From: Marsupella aquatica
Lineage: Eukaryota > Marchantiophyta
Length of the DNA: 64,000 nucleotides
NCBI GenBank assembly: GCA_973895155.1
Contig: OZ316892.1
Span: forward strand, 14,942,001-15,006,000
Direction of reading: 5' to 3'
Under the pieces are notes generated by a model. That model had not been told where the DNA came from, made no database searches, and saw nothing but the letters and a program-made list of their open reading frames with translations. The position numbers and the translations under genes were made by a program. Of the stretch, positions 41,555 through 54,135 are shown piece after piece. Each line of letters starts with the position of its first letter. Position 1 is the first letter of the stretch.

Positions 41555-43625
41555 GGAAGAACTTTGAGCTGAGCAGAGATCACGCCTTATCCTTCGTTTT
41601 CTAGACAGTCGACCAAACAGCGTTGCGTTCCTTGTCGGGTGGCTGTCTTGCTCAGCCAACGAGCCTGTCCCGAACGAGAATGGAGCTCAAAGTCTGCCTG
41701 TGAGCAGCATAGGAAGACGAGTGAGGGTCGTGAATAATAACAAACTTTCCTACGATATAACAATGAATGAGTCTTACTGTGAATGTATGGTAGTGGTCAA
41801 ACTGTGGTTGGTTCCAGGCCTGTGAGCAACTCAACCACACTAAAGTCCACGTTGGGTTTTGTGTGCTGTACAGAAACAGAATAACTCAACGTCTGCTTGT
41901 GTAAATAAACATGTCAAAGCAACGTCATCACAACTGGTCTGTAGAGTTGTATGAAGAAATGTAAGTCCATTGAGTGTGTTATCGCTTTCCCTTTCATACC
42001 TTCACTCTCGGGTGGTTTGAGGGTTGTGGGAAGAATGGTTAGACCCCAACTAGCCCAATTGACACCCCTCCGCTGCCTCACCCTCGTCATTTGAATGTCA
42101 CTAGTTACAGACGCACTTTTTGACCCTGGGAGCCTCTATCTTTGTACGCATTTCTTGGCCAACGCTCAGTTTTAGTTCAGTAAAACCAAACCTGGTACCA
42201 TCAGAAAATCAACATTTGGGAGGTTCTGATGGGAAGGGTTTGGGGAGCAAGGCTTGGCTGCATGTGCACTCGCGCAACCCACCAAAATGGGGTGTACATA
42301 TTGGATCACATCATCATCGAATGTAGGTGGGTCAATAGGCTTCAGACACGGAGTCAAATTTGGGGGGAGAAATGGAGATTATAGTGTCGGGCTGGGAAGT
42401 GAACCTGTCCAAACCTCACTCGCAAAATAACCTCACAAGATGTTCAAAGAGCAAGTTGACCTTGCTCCCAATAAATAACACCGCAAAACCTACGAAGGGA
42501 ATCTTGACGAGGTGGTTTAAGATGTGCAAGAAAGCACATGGCAGCTCTAGTTCAACTTGCTCGTGTAGATCCTCATACCAAGATGGATGCAAAGCCTTGC
42601 ATCCTAACGGCACGAGAATGAGAGAGATTAGGGTACAGAGGTCTATCAATGATGCAACTAAATCCACCAGGAGTGTTTTCAGTTCACGTCGACGCAAACC
42701 AAAGTGCATTTTGAAGCTTACTCTTCTTCTGGTGTAGTATCGTTCAAAAACCCCGGTACTGCTATTGACATCATATTCGTTGGCCTCTGAACCGTACTTC
42801 TCACACAGCAGGGATGGGCTTCCCTCAGAACTACCGGTAGCAGAATGCTCATTTTGTGAAGAGTATGTCGACAGCACAGCCAGGTATAAATGCATATGAA
42901 TAGCAGTGCGTAGCTCATTTCTGATGTCTTTTCTTTGAGGCTGTTCGTTGAGTGCCATTTCAATTCTGCCTTAAACACTCATCGTACCTTGTGATTAATC
43001 GATATGTCGGTCATGTTATGCATGCCTTCAATTATGAGTCTGCAGCCAATACATTATTTGGGTTCACAACTACGTCATAATCTTTTGTCATGGGATCACA
43101 AACAAGTAATGTCCAAAACCGAGAAAGTTGGATGGGAATCTCAGGAAGTTGGTCTAGACAAAGAATTGCCAAATTGCCCATGATTGATAGCCATAAAAGA
43201 ATAGCAACCAATCAACTGTTAATGAATGTATGTACAAAATTCAAGATGGACGACTTTAATCAAGAAATTGAAGTTTATGAATTCTCAAAAATGGTTCACT
43301 AGTTGCTCTTTGATCAATCAACCAATGGCTGGGGAGTTTGTGTACTGAGGATCTGATAACTGTCAGTAGGAAATGATTCGAGATATACCTTCGCATACTA
43401 TCAAAATTGAATGTGCAAGGCTGATTGCCCTAGCAGGCTTTCGCCGAAGCCCAGGCAAACCTAACACTTTTTTACATTCTCATTAGGTCTATGACTTCTA
43501 ACATGTTCATGAGGGCTAGGATTTTTAGCCCATCGAGCGATCTAAGCACAACTTTCTACTAGTCACAAAATGTTTGGAACATACAATGTACAAATTCAGA
43601 ATTCTTATTTCATGAATAATTCTGA
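41555..43625. other. Intergenic region between monooxygenase and XEG113 genes
   Basis: The first part is the expected promoter region of the monooxygenase gene. One minus-strand ATG frame at 42958-42416 (180 codons) is listed separately. Nothing else is supported. Confidence 0.4.
42416..42958 (-). CDS. Hypothetical protein with two hydrophobic segments (low support)
   Basis: This uninterrupted ATG-to-stop frame of 180 codons starts MALNEQPQRKDIRNELRTAI. It has two possible membrane helices in its second half (around residues 110-135 and 147-170, for example LLVDLVASLIDLCTLISLIL). There are no recognisable motifs and no intron signals. It could be an exon of an unrecognised gene, a transposon fragment or chance. 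Confidence 0.25.
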   Translation of the reverse strand: MALNEQPQRKDIRNELRTAIHMHLYLAVLSTYSSQNEHSATGSSEGSPSLLCEKYGSEANEYDVNSSTGVFERYYTRRRVSFKMHFGLRRRELKTLLVDLVASLIDLCTLISLILVPLGCKALHPSWYEDLHEQVELELPCAFLHILNHLVKIPFVGFAVLFIGSKVNLLFEHLVRLFCE

Positions 43626-46600
43626 CTAGAAAGGCTGATGATCATCCTGTGGTCTACTTGGAGGTTCTGGTTTCCAGCCAGGTTTTGTATCCCAATAAAT
43701 GTCATACCAAATGTGACCTGGTATATGATCTTGAACACAGCACCAAATACCAGTGTAAAGCTTAATTCGCTTTGAAAACTGTGTCGCCCTTGCCTGCAGA
43801 AACAAGCGCAAAAATACAAACCAATTAGATTTCGATAAATGAACCCTCTCTAAGTGGTCGGGATACATCAGTTAGTCTAACTAACTTGGTTTCGATTTAG
43901 GGAAGGGCAACGGTTCTCTTGCATTTTCATGAGCAATTCTCTTGAAACAGAATGCACATGACCTTTAGCTGGCTTGGCATAGTCAAGGTACGATTTTTGA
44001 GTTTCTACAACATACAACAACACCACCTTACCCTTGACATGTCTACAAATTTCGATGGTCCCGTCATGCAACATCGTGAGTTTTAAGAATATCAGGAGAA
44101 TAAGCAAACTTGTACCTCGTCAGAAAACCCTCCAAACGCTCTCAACATGGAAGAAAACTCAATGACATGTGCTTCAGTATAAGATGATAAGGCAGCCTTC
44201 AACTGCAAGATTACAAAACGAATGGCTAGCTGAGAGCTCTAGTGTCCAAGGCAGGTTCACAAATCTTGAAAGCCAGTCTCAACTTTCAGTCCAACGTAGA
44301 TAAGTGTTACATATGAAGCATCGTCAAGGAATCTGGTCTTATAATTGCTCCGAGAAAAAACAGATCAGAATTATACAGGAAACAGGTGATCTCAAGTTTG
44401 AAAGTTAGAGATTCTAGATTATGATTCAAACTCCGGGGAAAGAATAATCTTCACCTGGTCTTCCGTGCTATTCATAGGAAGGTGTAAGGTTCCTGGCACC
44501 TCCACCTTCGAAGCATCTCTGTTACATCCAGGCGTGCCGGGCTCACAAAGGCTCACCTTAAGGATTGATGCGTTGACCTGTCACATGGGAGTGGATAGCT
44601 AGCCATCAGGAAATCGTTCGAGTAAACTTTGAGCGATTGAAAAATGCAATCACAAACGTTTCTGGGGGACAAGCAGCCAATGGATAAGGTAACGTAGTTG
44701 ATTTGGAACAACGAAATCACCAAGAACGGTAATTAGAAAGAGTGACACGCCCGTACTATCTGAAAAGAACTAGCATTTTTTTCAAAGGTCTCAATTAATT
44801 ATTCAGCGACACAAACAGCAGAATAGGATGCCCGCATGAAGTACCTTGCTGGGCAGCTGAGGATTGTCAAGGAATGAGTATTCACGAAACCGGATCGTAG
44901 CACCAAACTGTTCATTTGGCAGGTCTTTCAACCACGTGTGAATCTGCAGAATCATGCATTGCCATATCAAGAAATTAAGCCTTGCATTCAACAGAAGTGT
45001 GCAACATACGTTTCAAATTTCCGACTCACGAGAGTGCAAATCTATGACAAATTACATCTTTCACCTCAAAAATGTGGTCCATTGGGCACAAGAACGGTGG
45101 CTTAGTATGGGTGCCTGGTAAGATACCAGGATGTCCAAACCACAGGCGTTCAAACCTGCACCATAGTTCAGGCATGACCTGCCAAAACCAGACATGTTAA
45201 ACTCCAACTTCTAAAATATACTTAACCAGGAAACTTGAAGACAAACCGCTCCATTTGATGTGGCGCACAGGAAGGCAGGAACTAGGTTTGCAGAAAGTGT
45301 AGCACGTATTTAGCACGGGTCGTTGGAAATACCAGAGTCCGATTAAGAATTGAAGCAATTGCGAGTGCACTTCTGACTTGTATCAGCTGCAAATATACGA
45401 GGATCACGGCAGGACTTTGTGTCAACAAGGGCTATGGTAAAACATAAGCACTTGACAGAGGACCGATACACTTATATAATGTTAATATACTGGAGTTCTA
45501 ATCGAAGATACAACACTGATATGTATGAAGAGCCTCAGCACAATAGCCAATGTCATCTTCTGAGCCAAGCAATTGTTAAACAACACTGCCAAACAAGATT
45601 GCCAAATGAGGAGCTTACGTACTTGATGGTTCACCAAATTAAAGTGACTTTCGACAGTATGAGCTCCCCCAGTCATCAGATCCTCAGGTAGTGATGGGGT
45701 GTACGATATAAACCCACCTGAACATTGCAAACGACTCTAACGATTAAAGTCCCAAAAGATTTCAATGAAGTAGAGTATACTAGCTTCCAGGTGAATGGGG
45801 TAAAAGCTAGCTGTGCCTGGCAAAAGATGACCTGGTGAAGACATAATTCAACATCTGATCTACTAAACCAAGTCTACAATGTAGGGAGGATAGCTAATAC
45901 TTTTGAAATTATGGTACCTGGCTGTATTTATTTGCATACAAATTGAGGACAGAAGTGTAGAAACGAACAATCTAGGGGTAAAAGGAACGTGCTTCTCACC
46001 TGGTACATCATAGTAATCTGGTGGATCATAAAACAACTTAGCTTCCCTTAACCGATGCCGTTTTCCTTCAGTTCCTGCAAACTGGAAGGTGGTGTGTACA
46101 GCATAGGGCTTCAGTCCCAGCTCCTTATACATTGCCTGCTCTTGTACGGTCGTCATTCAAAGCAGCACGTTCAGTACAAATTCCCCATGTTTAGACCAAA
46201 GGATGGCAAGTTCAACATGCAAACCATCAAAGATCACACCCCTTCACCTGCCATTAAATTGTATTAGAGATGAAGCTCCCACTACGGCACACCACTATTA
46301 TGGAACCATAACTGTTGGCCGGTACACTGAACTAGCTAACCATATAGTATTCAACTTGTCTACTGCTCCACTCACAGTTTTCCGAAGCCGTACCTCAAGG
46401 CAGACTCAAAACTACAGAGATAAATGAAGGCAAAACACAGCTAACACAATCGAAGCTTGCTATCATACCTGCACAAAATATGTCTGACCACTGCAGAAGA
46501 TGCTCACAGGCAGAATTCCGAGTTTAAGTGTGCCGTCATAGCTATAAACTACTCCGCTTGAACGGTTAGCTTCCGGACCCAATCGTTTCCTCATGAGGTC

Positions 46601-49129
46601 GTTGAAACCATTCTGATCCCAAATGTCGTTATCTGATAAAAGCAGTCTCATCCACTCAGCGGCAAATTTTCTGGCAACGGCTGTGGGTCGCCAATGGGTG
46701 ATTCCAATGTTATATGCGCCATACGCTGCACAGAACAACGTGCATGTCACCTTCTACTTGACCAAAGTGTCTAGTGACAGCAAACGGAGGAGAGAACTGA
46801 TGTACACTTCAGTTTTCTAACTTTGGATACATTGATGTCGGTCACATAGCAATTAAGTCAGCAAATGGTTCATATATGAGCATTATTTTGAACAGCTTCA
46901 ATTGCTATGGAGGGAAAGTATAAATATACAGACGAAAACCAAGCAGTACTTACAGCGGTTCCAGATCTCCAAACTTTCGTCGTCAACAGAGTTAACAACC
47001 TCATCGCTTGATGTCAAAACGTCGGCGTCTGGATAACGTCCTATATATGGAAGGGGATTCTACTACACAGGAACAAGAGAGGGAAATCAAAAAATATTTT
47101 TCCTTTATAACTCGAAATCCTAACCAATTGAACGGTTAGTGCCTACCTGTGGACCTCCTTCGTATGGTACCCTTTACTAAGGATAAACGACATGGACGTC
47201 TGCTCAATCTTTTGCCTACTGCTGCAACGTGTGCAGTCTACTTGAAGGTACTGGACACCTCTAAAAAAAATCAAAAGTTATGAACTTCGTACCCTTAACC
47301 AAACCATATCCGTGTCGCACATCAGCAACTCATACCCAAGTGACAGGAAATCATTGACCAATATAACCTTCTCACGTCCCATCTTGTGGAAAGTGGGTGT
47401 TCCCCAGCCAACATCGATTGTCTTCATATTACTTCCCATGTCAAACGTCGGAATACCAGCCCAGTATAGAGCTTCCAGCAACTGGGTATCCATTGCTCCT
47501 TCAGGAAGTACAGATTCCCAGATGGCACAAGTAAGTTGGGTGGTCACGTAGTCCACAGGGCTTGACCTTATGACCATATTGAAGCCGAAAGAATGACGGA
47601 TGATTGAATTTAAGAGACATTATTAACCCTTAGAATCTATCAATCCCCAGTGTCCAAACTGGGAACACATTGGGCTATTCCGCAGAGGTTTTTGGGATAC
47701 CTTCAGTGAATACGTAATCGAAGCAAAGTCTAAATTACCTTCTCTTGTCGCTCTTACTTCGTACAAAAAGCAGAGATTTCAAGGCTGACAAAAGTGTTAC
47801 GCAATGTGTTGCATAATCCAAAATTTTCTAAACTGGAGATTTTGTTGTTTTAAGTAGCCAAGTAGACTTCAGTTACGAACAGTTTTGCATTGCTGTATGA
47901 CAGATGACATAAATGGAAGTACTGGCAAAGAGTATAGGATCTTACCAACGACAAGGTTAGTCACGCCACAATCCGTCAAACCTTTCACCCACGAAAGAAC
48001 AAATCCCAAGAAAGCGTGATTAGCAAAGGTGACAGCTATAACATTCTCCTTTGCTCGGAACTCCACTATTTCTTTCAGAGAAAAATCCGCTAGTGGTGGC
48101 ATCACGCTCCCTGCTGCAGGGACATCCCAGATTTTCCTCTTCAAGTCTTCATGAAGCGGACGGGCCCTTTCACTGGGAGAGACTTTCTCGCCATTTCTGG
48201 ACTTATTCTGGTCACGGCCATAGTTTAGATCTGCATTGAACGAAACAGGAAGAACCCGAATCAAGTGATTTTCCACTCCTCTAGCAGTATTTTAGCTGCC
48301 AAGTAATTTATCACCGAATTATTTAATGTACATAGCTTGGCTGAATTATGGCCTCACTATTATGGTCTTCATCTAACCATGCCTGTCCTCTGAGTAGCAA
48401 CGGTGATGGTTGCAACGGTACAAGAGGCCACACGTACAAAGCAATTTGATATTCAAAGATTGCGAATTCAGCTGCAATTATTCTTTGCGGGTGAATAAAA
48501 ACTTATAGAAACTGAAGTCCTGGACCTCAGCGACAGCCACGTACCCTCGCTCCCAAAAAGGAGAGATTGCGCTTTCTTTACCGTTCAACCATGAAAGTCT
48601 CTACAAACTCGCTCCAACCCCCTCATAACACAGTTCTAACAAACTTCGAGGGGCACACATCTGTAATGCTCTCCCTAAAACTTCTGCTCTCTTTAAAGAC
48701 CGGAAAGGGATCCTTGCTTGAAGCTGCGAATGACATGGGGCAGACAGAAATTCCAAAAGAAACCAAGGCCAGTGTCGCCAGTTGTTGCAATTTAAGCAAA
48801 CCTGCTCAACGAGAGTTACTTTAATTATGCATCTTCATGACAGTGTCCAAGATCCCAGGGATGCTCGCGCGACGGAGCATTCTTAACTTCTCGGGAAGGC
48901 GATTATGAAGGCAGCAGAATTCTTTCTTAGTGTGAGGAGTAGGTAGGCACTTACCCGAGACAGAGGACTGCTGCTGCTCCGCAAAAGCGAATTCTGAGGT
49001 GGGGTCGTCAGAGGGCTCGATGAGTCGTTGAACAGAGATGGACACGGAGTAATGAGTGAACAAGTAATATGAGACCACTAAGAACACAATTAACAAACTC
49101 AGACGACCTCCAACCCCCAGCACCTTCAT
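43626..49129 (-). CDS. XEG113: Arabinosyltransferase XEG113-like, glycosyltransferase family GT77
   Basis: Thirteen exons close in phase: 49129-48955, 48230-47946, 47498-47293, 47059-46954, 46725-46469, 46135-46000, 45717-45623, 45386-45333, 45178-45065, 44943-44845, 44577-44455, 44202-44116 and 43793-43626. They total 1905 nt, giving 634 aa; the Arabidopsis protein is about 640 aa. The N-terminus is a type II membrane anchor (residues ~9-25, LSLLIVFLVVSYYLFTH) typical of Golgi transferases. The catalytic domain contains GAMDTQLLEALYWAGIPTFD, KMGREKVILVNDFLSLGYEL and the DTD metal/nucleotide motif at 215-217 in MCDTDMVWL. It continues with DQNGFNDLMRKRLGPE and IRFREYSFLDNPQLPSK, and ends WYDIYWDTKPGWKPEPP. 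XEG113 adds arabinose to hydroxyproline-linked arabinan on extensins, affecting cell elongation. All splice phases fit, so the gene appears intact. Confidence 0.94.
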
Positions 49130-51853
49130 GTCTCCCTCCTGATTTGATTTCTCCCGACGCTAAGGAAGCTGAGCGCGGCTCGCTCGTTCGCTGGCTACTC
49201 AAACAACAGCCTCAACATGATGCCGCGCAGTGCGCACCGCAAGAAATGCACCAGAGGACACCAACGCAAAGGGCAGGTGCTTTTAACGGTTTAATGTGAT
49301 TCGGCATTCCATATGGAACAGAAATTCTACGGTCACAGCAAGAACGGAGATCCAGAGGCGCACGGTCGTCGCTGGAGATGCAGGAAGAGAAGGAGCAGCA
49401 GAGCACGATACATGATGTCGTCAGTGGTGACGCTACAAACCCAGCAGCAGCAGCAGAATCAAGGTACATTGCAAGAAATCGGTACGACTGTCGTAGTCCA
49501 TCCCTCCGCTAGAGCACGAAACACTCCGATTATTACATGATTGCTTGACTCAATCTTCGTCATCGCAACGACGGTCAGACCGACCGACGGACCGCTCTCA
49601 TGCGAAATACTACTAACTACTACTAATTACTGCTACTTCTAGTCCGAACATGCCGACCGCACCGACAAGCCCCGCCCTGTATCGGTTTGGCCAGAAAGAG
49701 TCGGGGAGGATGGATTTTGCTACCGACATCGCCGCTCGGGAAAGCTTTCCTGTATGAACGATTTTGGCCCAATTCCGTATACTAGTGTAGTGGAACTGTA
49801 AGAGCTACCGTATACAGTACTACCGTAATAAGAGCATCTCCTCAGCTGAGTGTCGACAGACTAGTGAAGTCATGAAGTGAAACAGTCGTAGACGCTCGAT
49901 ACATTCGTTTCCTCGTGTAGTAACTTGTTACATTGATTAGTCGGTGTTGCGCTGTGTGGGACGGTCCAGATTCATCCTGGAGTAAGGTGAACGTTCCCTC
50001 CAAATTTTGAAGTGGGACGTTCTTTAACTGTATGTTCGAAATTTCCAGCTCGACCTTCCTTCAGTCACAGATTATTTTAGGTTCGTTCCATTATGTATAT
50101 AGTAACCTCCTGTTTTGTTTACAAGGGGTTGTGGGACATAATGCCCAGACAAATGGGAGCTTGGGCTCGAGTTTTGAGGGGTTACTATTGCTCATGATGC
50201 TATGGAAAGAGTACCTTCATATACCTAAAGGTCACAGAGGTTTTTATTATACTCAGTTTAGTAAAAGTAGAGGAGAATCTTACTAAAGAGTTTATCCAAA
50301 TCTTGACTGGGCATTTTCGTCCAAGAATGCACTAGAAAATACAAAGGGAAGAATCAGGAAGAGCATAAGTTTGTTGGGGTGTGCTCTTGTCCATTTTAAT
50401 CACACTGTAAATACCATAGTGCTAACTAGCCCGTGCTCTAACTTTCATTCCACTCTAAGTTGTCCTAGCAGTTGTGTTGCCATTGGAAGTTTTGCCATTT
50501 TGGTGGGGTGTTATTTGCAACAGTGATGTAGTTTCAACTGGGTTGTTGTTGCGGAAGTAATATTGTTTTGATCAGGTTGTTATTGTGGAAGGGTTGTCAT
50601 TTGGTTAAAAGTGCAGAAAGTAAAGTTGCTACTGCATAAAGTGTTTCAATCAGGATGTTGCTGGTTTGCTTGCAAAAGTGGTGGTATTTTAGCTGAAATT
50701 ATTGTTGCTATTGGGTTTCTATCACACAATAAATGAAAGAAGAGAATGTCTACAATGAAAAAGTTTGAGGTGAGAAAGGGGAATGGTGAGAGGAGCCAGT
50801 GCAATAAAATTGGGATGGCAGACCAAGGAAAACATTTGATAGAAAAAAAACAGATAATGGTAGGATTGGGGGCCAAAGAAAAGTCATTCCAAACAGGAGA
50901 AAGAAACTTAATCCAAAAGGGTGGCACAAACAAAATCAACCACATTTGTATCCTTAATCCAAAAAAAAGTGACAATCTAGTGGGACACAGATTAATGAGT
51001 TTACAACTATTAAAAGCTGAATTCAGGCAGACCAAGCAGTATTAATTTCAATTTTCTTCCCTTTCACTCAATCCCAAAACATTTTAGAAAGAAGCATGAT
51101 AGCTTAGGTAACTGAAGCCGTATGGACTATCATGTGTGACAACATGCTTGGATGGGCCATAGTAACCTGCATGGATCAGTGTGAAGCATTGACGCAGGTT
51201 TTCTTTTTGTACATATGCTCACTGTTTTGGGTATGGAAGGACTCCAACCTTTAACCTTTATAGTCCATTGGAGTTTGACACCAAAAACAGTGAGCATTCA
51301 AACTTCATCATCCAGCTTACCATTGACTTGTGCTCCTTTTTATTGTTCAAAGATTGTATGACTCAGTCAAATTTTCTTCACAATCCTACATCAGGCTTTC
51401 ACTATCCTGGGTCGGGCTTAGGCAGTAGGTTTTAGGCATGATCCCTCTTTGCAATCCTCCTATGCAGTTTACTCCGGAGCTCTACCAAGTTTTTCAGTTT
51501 GTGGCTCAGTAAGGGCTTTACTTCTTTTGCCTTTCCGTCACTTGGGGTGATTGCTCTTGGGCTTTTTGGTTCTTTGGTTTTTCCAGTTTTTTCCTTTGTC
51601 TTCACCCCTTTAATGGATTCAGATAATAACTTCCAATAAGGCACTTCGTGTTTTTTTGCAGTGATATATATTGACAATCCTACTAGTCAAAATGTGAAAA
51701 CAATGCTCCCATGGACCTTATATAGAAACCAAACCAAGATGGACTAATTAATAAATAATATCTATGTGACATTGAGAGTAAATGTGGTCTGATCCATCTG
51801 GTTGCAGATACCTTTGGGAGCATTTTGGCAAACCTAGAGGATCATGGCTTCAA
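49130..51853. other. Upstream region of XEG113, then repeat-bearing intergenic DNA
   Basis: The first several hundred bases are GC-richer and hold the probable XEG113 promoter, with a CAG-type trinucleotide run at about 49440-49456. From 50000 the DNA is AT-rich. A GTTGTTATTG-like degenerate array spans about 50460-50720. A minus-strand frame at 51432-51677 encodes a lysine-rich 81-residue peptide, unrecognised and probably chance or relic. A 15 bp block (ATGCTCCCATGGACC) near 51704 is the inverse of the dispersed string at 7738 and 60488. Confidence 0.4.
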
Positions 51854-52188
51854 CTCGGGGGGGGGGTCACTATATGGAGGGTCATACATCGCGTGCGACG
51901 TTTTAGGGTTTGACCCCCCTAACTTTAAAGTGAAAAATAATTCTTTGCAAAGCCCTTTCTTTCTTAAAATTTTGTCATTTTTTATTAAAAAACCCCTAAA
52001 AACTTTATAGAAAGTATTTTTTGCAATTAAATAGGCCTATGTGTTCTTTAAAGTCGACCAATCAATAAAACATGCCCTATGTGTTCTTCCACCAAACTTT
52101 GGAAGTCTTCCGCCACACCCATTTAAATGGGCCTATACTTCGTCGCACGTGATGTGTCACTTCCGTGGAAGTGACCCCCCCCCCCGAG
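51854..52188 (+). mobile_element. hAT-like MITE, copy 2 (335 bp) with 8 bp target-site duplication
   Basis: Both ends read CTCGGGGGGGGGGTCAC inward (the right end as its reverse complement, with two more G:C pairs). Directly outside, GGCTTCAA occurs on the left (51846-51853) and again on the right (52189-52196). This is a perfect 8 bp direct repeat, the target-site duplication expected of hAT elements. The interior is AT-rich and non-coding, so the element is non-autonomous. It shares end motifs with the copy at 9451-9723. Confidence 0.9.
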
Positions 52189-53391
52189 GGCTTCAATTTT
52201 GTCAAAACTTTTCTGAGTGAAAGAAATATGTAGGCCTACAATAGAATGATCTCTAAATTCTCCCTTTGGGTCTTGGGGTAAAACTGTACCTGTTCCATCA
52301 TGCATACTATCATATTTTCCAGTGACATGTAATTGGACATCTATCTTACAACTATTTTACATATATATATTCATGAAATTTTAGTATTAGTAAGTCAGGC
52401 AGATTCTAAGTGTGTATTTAGCAGATCATGCTACTTTTAGGTCGTGTACTTAGGGGACCACTTACTGTACTCGAGATAAGGAGTATATCTTCTTTACTAA
52501 TTAAATGGGCAAAAACTTTATCCCTAGGCCGGTGTAACAAAGCCATTATATATGCGTCTTTTGCTGGTTGTTTGTTAGATCACGCACAAGGACAATATCA
52601 CATTGTTTAACTGGGCAAAGACTTTGGTCATTGACCTGGTGTAACAAAGCCATTGCTTATGTGCCTTTTGGTCATTTGTTTTAATTTTTGATTGTTTGTT
52701 AAATCATGTAGACATAATATATATATTTTTAAATGTAAGGAGAAATCTGTGAAACCCCACAGAAAGGGAACACCGGGTAACATTTGCACTCTAGACCTAT
52801 GAGTCTCACCTAAGGCGAGCTTCCTATGAGCTTCCACACAGCCATTCCTTGTGGCCATGTAGAGAGAATATTTAAACACAAAACACCAACATGTGTGTGT
52901 TAGGCTCTTACTGTATAGTATAGAGACATCATTCACTCCTTATGTTTCTTGGCGTACTCATTATGGTCATGTCATACCCCGTGTCATACTCAGCAAGTCA
53001 AATGAGTGCAGTAGGGATCACTCACAAATGGTTTGAAGATCATTATGTTATTCCCCAAGAAGCATTGGTAAATTTCAGCCAGCTTCATGTTAAAGTTTTT
53101 GACATTGCTTTATATGGCATGCCATTGCTACATTTTTTCTCTTTTATTTGAGAATAACAACTTTAAACAGCTTTGTCACTAACTAAAGATGCTTGAATTG
53201 ACACTATTGTCATGTTTTTTTGTATTTACAAATAAGTCATGGTTTTGTATATGGATGACAAGTTCACCAATGTAACCAAGATAATCACATACTAAAAATA
53301 TGGCATAATTTTAGACATAATAAAAGCACTGGCAATTTGTGAATGGGAACATCTTTAGTGACAATGCAGTTCAAAGCTATTTAGAATATTA
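52189..53391. other. AT-rich intergenic DNA, no gene seen
   Basis: No frame resembles a protein. An imperfect ~80 bp phrase (AATGGGCAAA...CTT...CCGGTGTAACAAAGCCATT...GTTTGTTAGATCA) occurs twice at about 52500-52590 and 52610-52700, an old tandem duplication. Confidence 0.5.
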
Positions 53392-54135
53392 AATAGCTGT
53401 TTACTATCATGTCCCCTAAACTGAGCTAAATTACTAACCTACCCCCAAAAATATTTTAATTGTTAGGTTGCCCCCATATTGTATATATGAGTTACTTTTA
53501 ATGTTTTAGTTAACCCCAGGTGATTATTCATTGGTGGATTTACACCTGGCAAGGTGCTATTGGCTCCACCCTACCCTGGCCAAGTTTACCCTAACCCCAC
53601 TAGCTCTTTCCCATTTTTTTGAACAATCCCTGCACCAAACAGGGCTGGCTCCTCCCCCTTGCAAGTTTGAATCCCAACCCTGGCGACCTGGCTGGCTGCG
53701 TGCTCAAAAACAAGGTCCCACACTCCATAGGGGCCTGATGATCCTCGGGTCCCCATGATCCACCCTACTCTCACTTCTATACGAGAACGAGGCCCCAAAA
53801 GTATACATATATTCCATGTGTAAACAAACCCACATTTGGGTCTACCGCCTGAATCGAGTTGGGTCATCGGGGGACATGCCAGCCATGTTCGGTGTAGGGC
53901 TCGTTCAAAAAATGGGAAAGAACCAGCAAGGCAAGGGTAAACTCTGTCAGGGTAAGGTGGAACCAATAGCACCTTGCCATGTGTCAATCCACCAATGAAA
54001 AATCACCTGGGGTTAACTAAAACAGTGAAAGTAACTCATATATACATAATGGGGGGCAACCTAGCAATTAAAGTAATTTTGGGGGTAAGTTAATAATTTA
54101 GTTCACTTTGGGGGACAGGATAGTAAAATGCTGTT
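53392..54135. mobile_element. Fold-back transposon with ~260 bp terminal inverted repeats
   Basis: The left arm (about 53392-53652) matches the reverse complement of the right arm (about 53878-54135) along its whole length. Blocks include TTTACTATC, TGTCCCC, GTATATATGAGTTACTTT and TTTTAGTTAACCCCAGGTGA, then CATTGGTGG and TCTTTCCCATTTTTT. A ~225 bp unique loop separates the arms. The flanking sequences AGAATATTA (left) and AGAATAAAT (right) are a possible 9 bp target-site duplication with decay, which would suit a Mutator-like element. There is no transposase. The transcript would form a long hairpin. Confidence 0.88.
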
